Shown: piece by piece, positions 1 through 5,563 of the stretch
Layout: each line of letters begins with the position of its first letter
Numbering within the stretch: the stretch's first letter is position 1
NCBI GenBank assembly: GCA_003566335.1
Contig: PXDR01000253.1
Location: forward strand, 1-7,537
DNA: 7,537 nucleotides
Source: Cyanobacteria bacterium T3Sed10_344R1
GTDB taxonomy: Bacteria; Cyanobacteriota; Cyanobacteriia; Phormidesmidales; Phormidesmidaceae
Direction of reading: 5' to 3'
The notes under the pieces: generated by a model
What the model saw: only the letters and a program-made list of their open reading frames with translations
The model's database searches: none
What the model was told of the DNA's origin: nothing
Translations under genes and position numbers: made by a program

Positions 1-425
1 CACAGCTCGAAGTGACTGCCGATGTCGCAGGTGAGCAAGAATGGCGGCTTGGTGGGGACGTTGCGGGTGTACGCGATCGCCTGCACAAACGCCTTTTCCA
101 TCGCCTTCAGGTAAGAGGGAGTGCCCCGTTTTGCGGTGCCCTTCCCCGTCTGGGTGCTGCCCTGTTTGGCCTCAACAATGAAGTGGTCAGCCTTATAGAA
201 GTCGATGTACCCCGGCGTCACCTTGCCGCTGGGATGATAAACCTTGATGTCTTTGTCGAAGCAGTAGGGGTCGTTCTCGATGTTGCCCTTGGGTGGTGGC
301 CCATCTACTCCCAGCGCCTCACACAGGTCTAGGAAGAACCCCTGATAGTTAGCCCGCTCATTGCCCCCAGAGCTTTGCCACTTTTTGATGAAGCGCTCAA
401 TCCGTTCAGCATCCTGGGGAGTCAT
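1..425 (-). CDS. MmeI-type (type IIL-like) DNA methyltransferase/restriction enzyme, N-terminal part
   Basis: This is the first 141 codons of a gene that runs off the left edge of the window. The start chosen is the ATG at 425. The frame stays open upstream to a TGA near 515, but no better start or ribosome binding site is visible. The protein opens with a helical segment (residues 8-40, with the pattern GGNERANYQGFFLDLCEALGV). It then shows D75, nine residues, and E85-A-K87, which is the D-X9-ExK nuclease signature of the MmeI N-terminal domain. After that comes a KRGT segment and PPFLLTCDIGSHFEL, a typical end of this domain. In the family, a helical spacer, an N6-adenine methyltransferase domain and a target-recognition domain follow, giving about 900-1100 residues; these would lie outside the window. 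Single-chain enzymes of this class methylate, and often cut at a distance from, an asymmetric site. Whether this one still cuts cannot be seen, but the nuclease residues are intact. Confidence 0.85.
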   Translation of the reverse strand, partial: MTPQDAERIERFIKKWQSSGGNERANYQGFFLDLCEALGVDGPPPKGNIENDPYCFDKDIKVYHPSGKVTPGYIDFYKADHFIVEAKQGSTQTGKGTAKRGTPSYLKAMEKAFVQAIAYTRNVPTKPPFLLTCDIGSHFEL

Positions 426-529
426 AGAGTCAACTACTGGTGTTCGTAGCCCCAAGACTAACGCAGGCAGGTGTATCGAGGTGCGATCGGCCCACACAAA
501 TGGCAGGCGAAATCACGGGCTACAACCGA

Positions 530-1042
530 CTAAATCCCCAAGTCCCGTAAAGCAAAGCGAATCTGCTCCAACCGTCGCCTATTCACGCCCAGATCAGACT
601 CTCCCAATCGAGCTGCCGCCCGAACATGGATGACCGGCTCATCCTCTGGCAAATAGAACTCAGTATCGTCCACAAACCCAAAAATGCGGCTAGCCGACCT
701 CACTCGGATGTAGTCCTCTCGCTGCGTCACAATTTCAGTCCGGGGCACAACCCCCAGCACTTTCGCCAATAGCTCCCGCGCATCCTCCCGACTAACCCCA
801 TAGGCAATCGGCTCAATAGCATGGCCTTGGTCAGCATCCTGACTCACCGCACAATTAGGCGTTGACGGACAGGCAGACAGCTTGCCATCCCGAACCCCCA
901 GTTCAGGCACCTCTCCCGCAAACACCTCTGATAAACCAGGAATCGCCCCCAGCGATTGAGCACTAGGCGCTGCGGCCAAGGCAGGGGAAACAGGGAAAGC
1001 CCAAAATGCGATCGCCAACAGGGACGCAAGGATAGAGATCAT
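530..1042 (-). CDS. Exported DUF1499 domain protein
   Basis: This is a 170-residue protein with an N-terminal signal peptide: a hydrophobic stretch at residues 4-18 and an ALA-AAPS type I cleavage site near residue 23. Before the mature end there is no lipobox. The rest matches the DUF1499 family. Near residues 56-68 is the LSACPSTPNC-like motif with Cys58 and Cys64. Further on are IRVRSASRIFGFVDDTEFYL (residues 112-131) and the C-terminal RLGESDLGVNRRRLEQIR (145-162), both family hallmarks. The biochemical role of DUF1499 is not established. Location should be periplasmic or lumenal. The start is fixed by an in-frame TGA three codons upstream of the ATG; the ribosome binding site is weak (GGTGA at best). 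It lies 104 bp upstream of the MmeI-like gene on the same strand, but nothing links the two functionally. Confidence 0.85.
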   Translation of the reverse strand: MISILASLLAIAFWAFPVSPALAAAPSAQSLGAIPGLSEVFAGEVPELGVRDGKLSACPSTPNCAVSQDADQGHAIEPIAYGVSREDARELLAKVLGVVPRTEIVTQREDYIRVRSASRIFGFVDDTEFYLPEDEPVIHVRAAARLGESDLGVNRRRLEQIRFALRDLGI

Positions 1043-1126
1043 ACAAATTCACCGACATACCCTCTCACCATAGGTTAATCAGACGAGGAGAGCAGCATGA
1101 TTACGCCGATGGCATTGGGTGTATCT

Positions 1127-1159
1127 CAGTTTGGAGAAGGGGCTGGGGGATGAGGGCAG
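1127..1159 (+). repeat. Possible fragment of a cyanobacterial interspersed repeat
   Basis: The stretch CAGTTTGGAGAAGGGGCTGG, continuing as a G-rich GGGATGAGGGCAG, resembles purine-rich sequences found between genes in many cyanobacterial genomes, often next to their pyrimidine-rich inverted copy. Here only one arm is seen, so it may be a decayed copy. The call rests on resemblance remembered from other genomes, not on a second copy in this window. Confidence 0.25.
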
Positions 1160-1321
1160 ACTGGCGAAAGTGAGATGCACCCGGTCATCGGAGACTCGGG
1201 CTGGCTTGCGATACACTCTGTTTTGGGGGAAGGCATGGGAGAAAACCGTCAGAAGGGTTGTGGTGACTTCATTCTGACGCCTTTCGTGCCTTCTCTTTCA
1301 ACTCGCTGGTGAGATACTTCG

Positions 1322-1331
1322 GGTCTAGACC
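1322..1331. promoter_or_regulatory. Perfect palindrome upstream of the cupin gene
   Basis: GGTCTAGACC is a perfect 10-bp palindrome ending 54 bp before the ATG of the dioxygenase-like gene. Its GGGTCTA half recurs at 1344-1350, 23 bp downstream. Position and symmetry would suit an operator for a dimeric regulator, but no known binding consensus was recognised and a chance 10-bp palindrome is possible. Confidence 0.25.
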
Positions 1332-1385
1332 TGCTAGAAGAGTGGGTCTACGCTCTGCGCTTAGGACGCTTGCATCTAGGAGTCT

Positions 1386-1994
1386 ATGGAAAATCATAAC
1401 TGGCTGATTACAGGAGACGGGAACTATCGCTCCATCGGCAATCCAGATATTCCTGAGCCTGAGTCTATTTATCGGCTTTACCATTTTCTCACCGATCTCG
1501 ATTCTGTTCTGGAAACGGTAGACGATGAAATCGAGCGGCTCGATCAGATTATTCCGCTAGTGCGCAAGCTCTTGACCAGTTCCTATTGGCTACAGCTGGA
1601 ATATCATGAACCGTCCCCAGAAACTGGCTGGGCCGTCAAGTTTCTATATCGTGAACATCAATATCCGCTGACGGTACAAATGGTGAGCTGGCTGCCTGGC
1701 AAGCACTCAACCATTCATAACCACGGCACTTGGGGCATTGTGGCTCTGCTAGATGGCCAGGAAAAAAATCGACTCTGGACACGACAGCCCACACCCGAGA
1801 CGCCCCATAAAATTCAACTCAACCATGAGATAACCCTCAATGCTGGCGATATCGCGGCCTTCACCAGCGACGCCATTCACAGCATAGAGGCGTTGGGTCA
1901 AGACCCGACGATTTCTTTTAACCTATATGGCGTCACTGACCACAGCAAGCGCTATCAATACAATCTAGAGCAACAATCTGCCAAGAAATTTTAG
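1386..1994 (+). CDS. Cysteine dioxygenase-like cupin (thiol dioxygenase family)
   Basis: This 202-residue protein fits the cysteine dioxygenase family, which uses mononuclear Fe(II) and O2 to turn a thiol such as cysteine into its sulfinic acid. Cupin motif 1 is seen exactly as G105-x5-H111-N-H113, then GTW-G117 and x6-G124. The third iron ligand is H165 (in AIHSIEAL). Tyr181 in SFNLYGVT sits where the catalytic Tyr157 of mammalian CDO lies, and Arg89 is a candidate for the substrate-carboxylate arginine. The position of CDO Cys93 is Gly117, as in other bacterial members, so no Cys-Tyr cofactor can form. Substrate could be cysteine, 3-mercaptopropionate or another thiol; sequence reading cannot decide. 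An AGGAG lies only 3 bp before the ATG, a short spacing. The gene stands alone, convergent with the two-component operon. Confidence 0.85.
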   Translation: MENHNWLITGDGNYRSIGNPDIPEPESIYRLYHFLTDLDSVLETVDDEIERLDQIIPLVRKLLTSSYWLQLEYHEPSPETGWAVKFLYREHQYPLTVQMVSWLPGKHSTIHNHGTWGIVALLDGQEKNRLWTRQPTPETPHKIQLNHEITLNAGDIAAFTSDAIHSIEALGQDPTISFNLYGVTDHSKRYQYNLEQQSAKKF

Positions 1995-2021
1995 CCAAGA
2001 AGTTTTAGCCAAGAAGTTTTA
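1980..2021 (+). repeat. 14-bp tandem repeat, three copies, spanning the cupin stop codon
   Basis: The units are GCCAAGAAATTTTA (1980-1993), then two identical GCCAAGAAGTTTTA units (1994-2007 and 2008-2021). The first copy encodes the C-terminal AKKF, and its TTTTA plus the first G of copy two forms the TAG stop. Copies two and three are therefore untranslated duplicates of the gene end. The repeat length is not a multiple of three. Replication slippage is the likely origin. Confidence 0.9.
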
Positions 2022-2058
2022 GAGCAGAATCTTATTTTTTATAATTCTATTTTTAGAA
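2022..2058. terminator. AT-rich convergent gap, possible weak bidirectional terminator
   Basis: Between the cupin repeats and the end of the response regulator gene lies a T-rich stretch (CTTATTTTTTATAATTC). A 5-bp inverted pair AGAAT (2026-2030) / ATTCT (2044-2048) could form a weak stem with a 13-base loop, followed by ATTTTTAG on the plus strand. Its place between convergent genes suits termination, but the stem is poor. Confidence 0.3.
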
Positions 2059-2772
2059 CTACGCTTCCGTCTCCTTAAGGAGATAGCCAACACCGCGCAC
2101 AGTTTGAATCACTCGGGGTTCATCATCAGCTTCTAACTTAATTCGAAGATAGCGAATATAAACTTCAATGATGTTTGAATCTCCAGAAAAGTCATACCCC
2201 CAAACTTCTTCTAGAATGCGATCGCGAGTAACGACTTGGCGCGGGTGTCTGAGCAAGTAGTCCAAAAGCTCAAACTCCTTCGCCGTTAGTTCAATTTGTC
2301 TTTTGCCGCGCCAGACCTCCCGAGTATTGCGATTCAAAAACACATCCCCATACTGTAATTGTTCCGCCTCTGAGGGCTGATTCCGGCGGAGGTGTGCTCG
2401 CACCCGGGCCAGGAGTTCTTCAATGCTAAAGGGTTTGACCACATAGTCATCAGCCCCAGCATCAAGCCCCTCAACCCGATCGGTCACTTCATCCTTTGCC
2501 GTCATAAAGATAATCGGAACTTGACACCCTGTTGTCCGCAGGCGTCGGCAGACTTCTACCCCGGATAGTCCTGGGATCATCCAATCGAGAATGATTAACT
2601 CCGGCATTGCTTCTCGGGCCATCATGATACCTGAAACCCCATCATGGGCTACGGTTACGGCATAGCCTTCATATTCCAGCTCTAATTTGACAAAGTTCGC
2701 TAGATTGACTTCATCTTCAACAACCAAAATATTGGGGCGAAAATCGGGAGGTGTTGCAGTCATAGTAATCAT
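2059..2772 (-). CDS. OmpR/PhoB-family response regulator
   Basis: This is a 237-residue DNA-binding response regulator. The receiver domain spans about residues 13-128, with acidic pocket E19-D20, phospho-acceptor D63 in LIILD, switch Thr91, and Lys113 in the VVKP motif. A short linker leads to a winged-helix domain (about 138-235) with the family signatures IELTAKEFELLDYLL, a VWGYDF turn, the recognition segment SNIIEVYIRYLRIKL and the C-terminal hairpin TVRGVGYLL. It should bind DNA as a phosphorylated dimer and act on transcription, with the kinase encoded 45 bp upstream as its partner. ATG 2772 is used here; a second in-frame ATG at 2763 is equally plausible because only a weak CAGG precedes them. 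Several cyanobacterial regulators share this architecture, so no gene symbol is given. The target genes are unknown. Confidence 0.93.
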   Translation of the reverse strand: MITMTATPPDFRPNILVVEDEVNLANFVKLELEYEGYAVTVAHDGVSGIMMAREAMPELIILDWMIPGLSGVEVCRRLRTTGCQVPIIFMTAKDEVTDRVEGLDAGADDYVVKPFSIEELLARVRAHLRRNQPSEAEQLQYGDVFLNRNTREVWRGKRQIELTAKEFELLDYLLRHPRQVVTRDRILEEVWGYDFSGDSNIIEVYIRYLRIKLEADDEPRVIQTVRGVGYLLKETEA

Positions 2773-2817
2773 CGGGCCTGGGAAACATCAGAGAGTCATT
2801 CAAGGCAAAAGCTGCCA

Positions 2818-4281
2818 TCATGCTCTGGGCAGCATCACGGTAAAGGTACTGCCCTGATTCAGGATGGATTTCACTTCAATCTTGCCGCCCATCGCAGTCA
2901 CTAGGGCTCGGGAAATTGACAACCCTAACCCACTGCCACCCGTGCTGCGGCTGCGATCAGATTCAACGCGATAAAAAGGCTCAAAGATCTTGGACTGAGC
3001 AATCAGTGAAAATCCTGGGCCGTGGTCTTTAACCGCCACCATTGCCCAGAAATTATCCTGCCAAATCTGAACTTGAATCGGTTCATCGGGAGGAGAGTAA
3101 CGTAAGCCATTATCAATTAGGTGAGCAATCACTTGAGCTAGTCGGGCCTGATCGGCCTCGCACCACACAGAGCCGGTTGGCATTTCAATGGTGATGCGCT
3201 GAGCCCGGCCACGGGCTTGCTGTATGACCTCTTGCACTAACGCTTCTAGTTCTACTGGCACAATTTGCAGCCGGATTTGACCGCTATCAAGTCGAGCGAG
3301 ATCTACTAAATCTTTCAGTAAGGTAATCGTGCGTTCTGCTTCTGTGGCCGCAATTTCTAGTCCCTCCCGCTGCGGTTCACTGAGTTGGTGGCTCCGTCGT
3401 AGGGTACTTTGTAAATATCCCTGTACCAAGGTGAGGGGGGTACGCAGTTCGTGGGAAATATCTTTAACGAGCTGCTGTTGCTGCTGCTGAGCGTCAACCA
3501 GTTGAGCAGCCAAGTGTTTATGGGCCTTGAGTAAGGCTTTAATTTCGGTTGGCGGGTGATTTAGGGCTGCGTCACCGCTTCCTTGAATTAAATCTACCGG
3601 GGCAAGTTTTGGCAGGTCGGTGAGCGGGCGCAAACAGCGACGGCTGATCCACAGCAAGAGTCCCCCAGTGACGACTGACATCACGATGCCAGACCCGATC
3701 AGAGTGTCCCCTAGCGCGCCTATGGTGTCCTGAAGTTGGGTGATGTCTTCGGCGACAGTGAGTTGGCCTAAGTACAGACCGCCGACATCAATCGGCATTT
3801 GGCAAATTACCCACTGGCGGTTGGCAATGGTCTGTACGGTCAGCGGATCGTCTTGATTCCACTGCATCAGCTGATTTGTCAGGGTTGACTCCATAGATGG
3901 CAACCCCAGGGATCGGGACTGGGCCATCATGCGATCGTCGTCATCCACGAGCCACAGCAGCAAGTTGCCCGTCGTCCGCATATCAACCACGTACTGGCTC
4001 GCGGCTTCTAAGCCCATCTCGTCAACATAAAGGCTTAAATCTTGCTCAAACCGCTCAGTTAGTGCGATCGCAGCGCGTTCATGGCTGTCAATCAAAATAT
4101 GACTGGTGCGCCAATGGCTCCAGAGCAAGACCCCACCCACGCTGATAATCAAAGCGAGTAGCGTCGCGGTTAACAGTTGAATCTTCAGCGATCGCAAATC
4201 AACCCCTCTGACCCACCTCGCTGGGGTCGGGAGTGCTCTCAAAGTTGATTGCAGAATTTGTCCTAGATGCCGTCTTCTCAC
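2818..4281 (-). CDS. Membrane sensor histidine kinase
   Basis: This is a 487-residue orthodox sensor kinase. A cytoplasmic N-tail with basic residues is followed by membrane segment 1 (about 34-55), an extracytoplasmic sensor of about 135 residues, membrane segment 2 (about 192-213), a degenerate HAMP-like linker with a run of six Gln (265-270), and the kinase core. Core motifs: H-box DISHELRTPL with phospho-acceptor His277, N-box LIDNGLRYS with Asn391, G1 DHGPGF at 419-424, F-box IFEPFYR at 432-438, and G2 TGGSGLGLS at 447-455. All catalytic motifs are intact. The sensor domain contains no recognised fold or metal motif, so the signal is unknown. The start is a GTG without a clear ribosome binding site; a TTG 13 codons downstream is the main alternative, and both leave the membrane segments whole. 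It is the first gene of an operon with the response regulator. Confidence 0.93.
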   Translation of the reverse strand: MRRRHLGQILQSTLRALPTPARWVRGVDLRSLKIQLLTATLLALIISVGGVLLWSHWRTSHILIDSHERAAIALTERFEQDLSLYVDEMGLEAASQYVVDMRTTGNLLLWLVDDDDRMMAQSRSLGLPSMESTLTNQLMQWNQDDPLTVQTIANRQWVICQMPIDVGGLYLGQLTVAEDITQLQDTIGALGDTLIGSGIVMSVVTGGLLLWISRRCLRPLTDLPKLAPVDLIQGSGDAALNHPPTEIKALLKAHKHLAAQLVDAQQQQQQLVKDISHELRTPLTLVQGYLQSTLRRSHQLSEPQREGLEIAATEAERTITLLKDLVDLARLDSGQIRLQIVPVELEALVQEVIQQARGRAQRITIEMPTGSVWCEADQARLAQVIAHLIDNGLRYSPPDEPIQVQIWQDNFWAMVAVKDHGPGFSLIAQSKIFEPFYRVESDRSRSTGGSGLGLSISRALVTAMGGKIEVKSILNQGSTFTVMLPRA

Positions 4282-4508
4282 AACTACAGTCCGTCAGTAG
4301 CGCTGAACCTCAGATCTGCTAGCTCACCAGCCAGCTAACTTGCTTTAATCAAACTCTAGCGGCTACACATGAGAAATCCCTGATAACCCTACAGCAGAGC
4401 GGTGCGTCACGGCTATGCCTAACAGCAGCCGACAACTTGCATTACGACTTTGGCTGTCTGGATGGACGCGGCTGAAGTCAGACCAAATAAATAAACAGCA
4501 AGGCAGAA
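4282..4508 (-). promoter_or_regulatory. Upstream region of the kinase/regulator operon, with an inverted repeat
   Basis: This gene-free stretch should carry the promoter of the two-component operon. It contains an imperfect inverted repeat, GCTAGCT (4318-4324) and AGCTAAC (4333-4339), with an 8-base spacer, 37 bp upstream of the kinase GTG. No convincing -35/-10 pair could be assigned; TTGATT on the minus strand near 4350 is a possible -35. Such repeats upstream of two-component operons sometimes serve autoregulation, but that is inference here. Confidence 0.3.
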
Positions 4509-4544
4509 AAAAGAGGAAGCTTTGCAATTTAAGCCTCCTCTTTT
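4509..4544 (-). terminator. Strong rho-independent terminator of the EF-hand gene (bidirectional form)
   Basis: AAAAGAGGA (4509-4517) pairs perfectly with TCCTCTTTT (4536-4544). After one mismatch, GCTT (4519-4522) pairs with AAGC (4531-4534), leaving an 8-base loop. Read on the minus strand the stem ends in a run of six T followed by CTGCC. It lies 54 bp after the stop of the small EF-hand gene and ahead of the kinase operon, so it should insulate the two. The plus-strand reading ends in four T and could also terminate. Confidence 0.85.
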
Positions 4545-4597
4545 GCGACAATTTCTAGAGATCAAAGAAGATTCCCTGGTAAGTCAGGATAACCAGC

Positions 4598-4771
4598 TTA
4601 AGAGCCCCGTTGGTCGCGGTTATACAGCAGCAGCTCAGTCACTGAAACCGTTCCGTCACCATTTAGGTCTGCGGCTGGATCATTCAAATGGGTTTGCTGA
4701 GCCTGTGCCAAAGGGGCAAAAGCCAGGGTGGAAAGTGCAATGGTCAAACCAGCAATCAGATAGCGTTTCAT
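4598..4771 (-). CDS. Small secreted protein with a single EF-hand calcium loop (57 aa)
   Basis: This 57-codon gene encodes a complete secreted miniprotein. Residues 1-24 form a classical signal peptide: MKRY, a hydrophobic core IAGLTIALSTLAFAPL, and a cleavage site AQA-QQ. The mature part is only about 33 residues. It contains a textbook 12-residue EF-hand loop at 35-46, D-L-N-G-D-G-T-V-S-V-T-E, with Asp1, Asn3, Asp5, Gly6, a hydrophobic residue 8 and Glu12 all in place. Half-dockerins look similar. A lone EF-hand usually pairs with a second one, so it may dimerise, or dock to a partner. The gene has a strong ribosome binding site and its own terminator, which argues against a chance frame. 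A role in periplasmic or extracellular calcium binding is inferred from the motif only. Confidence 0.75.
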   Translation of the reverse strand: MKRYLIAGLTIALSTLAFAPLAQAQQTHLNDPAADLNGDGTVSVTELLLYNRDQRGS

Positions 4772-4778
4772 CGGTTTT

Positions 4779-4786
4779 ACCTCTCT
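4779..4786 (-). promoter_or_regulatory. Ribosome binding site of the EF-hand gene
   Basis: On the minus strand AGAGAGGT lies 7 bp before the ATG at 4771. It is one of the best Shine-Dalgarno matches in the window and fixes the start of the 57-codon gene. Confidence 0.7.
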
Positions 4787-4872
4787 TTTCTACAGTTCCC
4801 ATAGTGAAACTAAAGACTGAGGCACCCCTGAATTTATCCTGTAATACTCTATAGAAAAGGCTGAGAAAGAAA

Positions 4873-5079
4873 TTAAATATGCCGTTGAACCAGACCTTCA
4901 ATTAAACCGCCGCCAAATAAAAATCTAGGTAGATTCCTCTCAATCAAGTTATGCCCCTTTGAAGCGAGATGTCTCAAATCATCAAACTCATTGACAATCG
5001 AGAGAATGTCGTTTTGTGAGTTGACGACAGCCAAAAAAGCAAGCGAAATATTATCAGGTAGGCATAAACAAAATATGTC
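4873..5079 (-). pseudogene. Probable 3' remnant of a decayed gene (68 codons, no good start)
   Basis: The minus strand is open from just after a TGA (5080-5082) to a TAA at 4873-4875. The 68 codons have protein-like usage and a natural pattern of hydrophobic and charged residues, for example NDILSIVNEFDDLRHLASKG and ERNLPRFLFGGGLIEGLVQR. There is no ATG or GTG in frame. The only possible start is a TTG at 5034, without a ribosome binding site, which would give 53 residues. The family is not recognised. The simplest reading is a gene tail that lost its 5' part; a chance open frame or an unusual small gene are the alternatives. It lies about 100 bp upstream of the EF-hand gene on the same strand. 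Confidence 0.3.
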
Positions 5080-5211
5080 TCAAGGGGCTCAAGAGTCAGC
5101 TCTCATAAACTTCTCATGTAAATCTCACTGATTGTTCAGGCTGAGTCGATTTAATGGCGGGGCGTTGCTGTTGTCGTCAAACTCTTCAAGCCAATTTAAG
5201 GATTTTATCTC

Positions 5212-5496
5212 ATGAACCTTCAGTTCAAATATCTTGCAACTCTAGCCGCGATTGGGGCTATTGGTTTAGGCGGTGTGGCTGCTTGTGGTGGGGTAGATCC
5301 CTGCGCTGGTGGCGATCCTTGTGCGCCAATGTCCGAGCCAGCTGACCCCTGTGCTGGTGATCCTTGCGCTGCTGATCCCTGTGCCGCCGACCCTTGTGCA
5401 GCCGATCCTTGTGCCGCCGATCCTTGTGCTGGAGATCCCTGTGCGGCTGACCCTTGTGCCGCCGACCCTTGCGCCGCTGACCCTTGCGCAGGCTAG
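5212..5496 (+). CDS. Cysteine-rich DPCA-pentapeptide-repeat lipoprotein
   Basis: This 94-residue protein starts with a signal sequence (residues 1-24, single Lys6, hydrophobic LATLAAIGAIGLGG) and a lipobox V22-A-A-C25, so Cys25 should be lipidated and the protein anchored outside the cytoplasmic membrane. The mature chain holds twelve DPC tripeptides. The first two are loosely spaced (Cys31, Cys37); from residue 45 to the end there are ten unbroken pentapeptides DPCAA or DPCAG, giving a cysteine every fifth residue (47 to 92). The mature part has 13 Cys and 13 acidic residues, no Lys, Arg, His or aromatic residue. No function is known to me for this repeat; binding of soft or divalent metals, a thiol/disulfide buffer, or disulfide-linked polymer are possibilities. 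AAGGA lies 9 bp before the ATG. A thiol oxidoreductase gene follows downstream. Confidence 0.85.
   Translation: MNLQFKYLATLAAIGAIGLGGVAACGGVDPCAGGDPCAPMSEPADPCAGDPCAADPCAADPCAADPCAADPCAGDPCAADPCAADPCAADPCAG
5344..5493 (+). repeat. Ten 15-bp tandem repeats coding DPCA(A/G)
   Basis: Ten uninterrupted 15-bp units encode DPCAG, DPCAA four times, DPCAG, DPCAA three times and DPCAG, with the stop codon directly after. The units differ at nearly every synonymous position (GAT/GAC, CCT/CCC, TGT/TGC, all four Ala codons) while the amino acids stay fixed. This points to selection on the peptide, not to a fresh DNA slippage product. Confidence 0.95.
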
Positions 5497-5537
5497 TGAA
5501 GCCTGTCTGCAAGCTGCCTGAACTGTTGTCTCTGCTG

Positions 5538-5555
5538 CGCTCTGTAGGCAGAGCG
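5538..5555 (+). other. Short perfect hairpin after the lipoprotein gene
   Basis: CGCTCTG (5538-5544) and CAGAGCG (5549-5555) form a 7-bp stem with a TAGG tetraloop, 42 bp after the lipoprotein stop. No T-run follows, so it is not a standard terminator; it could slow decay or reduce readthrough of the lipoprotein transcript into the downstream genes. The 11-mer CTACGCTCTGC found on its reverse strand also occurs at 1348-1358, which hints at a dispersed palindromic repeat. Confidence 0.45.
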
Positions 5556-5563
5556 TAGGACGA

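Larger units (their letters stand above)
1043..1385. other. Divergent intergenic region, 343 bp
   Basis: This gap separates the DUF1499 gene (leftward) from the cupin gene (rightward) and should hold both promoters. No convincing -35/-10 pair or NtcA-type site was found on either strand. The visible content is a GGGGCTGGGGGATGAGGGC-type purine-rich stretch (1127-1159), a perfect 10-bp palindrome (1322-1331) and two copies of GGGTCTA (1321-1327 and 1344-1350). The longest minus-strand reading frame here (1269-1484) overlaps the start of the cupin gene antisense and is not supported as a gene. Confidence 0.6.

Noticed and set aside
12..633. Plus-strand frames at 12-332 and 361-633
   Set aside because: They are antisense to the MmeI-like and DUF1499 genes, which have clear family motifs on the minus strand.
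1269..1484. Minus-strand 71-codon frame overlapping the start of the cupin gene
   Set aside because: About 100 bp is antisense to well-supported cupin coding sequence, there is no ribosome binding site, and no family is recognised. A GMC-oxidoreductase-like run (NIWIADGAIVP) lies in the antisense part and is taken as chance.
4363..4854. Frames at 4363-4551 (minus) and 4522-4854 (plus)
   Set aside because: The first starts inside the terminator stem and lacks a ribosome binding site. The second is antisense to the EF-hand gene and reads through the terminator.
4680..4901. Minus-strand 73-codon frame over the EF-hand gene
   Set aside because: It overlaps the EF-hand gene in another frame. The EF-hand frame has a signal peptide, a calcium loop and a ribosome binding site, while this one has none.
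5344..5493. CRISPR array or other non-coding repeat array
   Set aside because: The units are contiguous with no spacers and encode a conserved peptide.
5258..5521. Frames in the repeat: Lys/Arg/His-rich on minus (5258-5512) and Leu/Pro/Val-rich on plus (5309-5521)
   Set aside because: Any 15-bp repeat leaves alternative frames open. Only the DPCA frame has a signal peptide and lipobox, and only it keeps its amino acids constant despite base changes.
5497..5541. Readthrough of the lipoprotein stop into a further Cys-rich tail (SLSASCLNCCLCCAL)
   Set aside because: Two stop codons in a row (TAG TGA) follow the repeat, no recoding signal is seen, and the DPC pattern is not continued.
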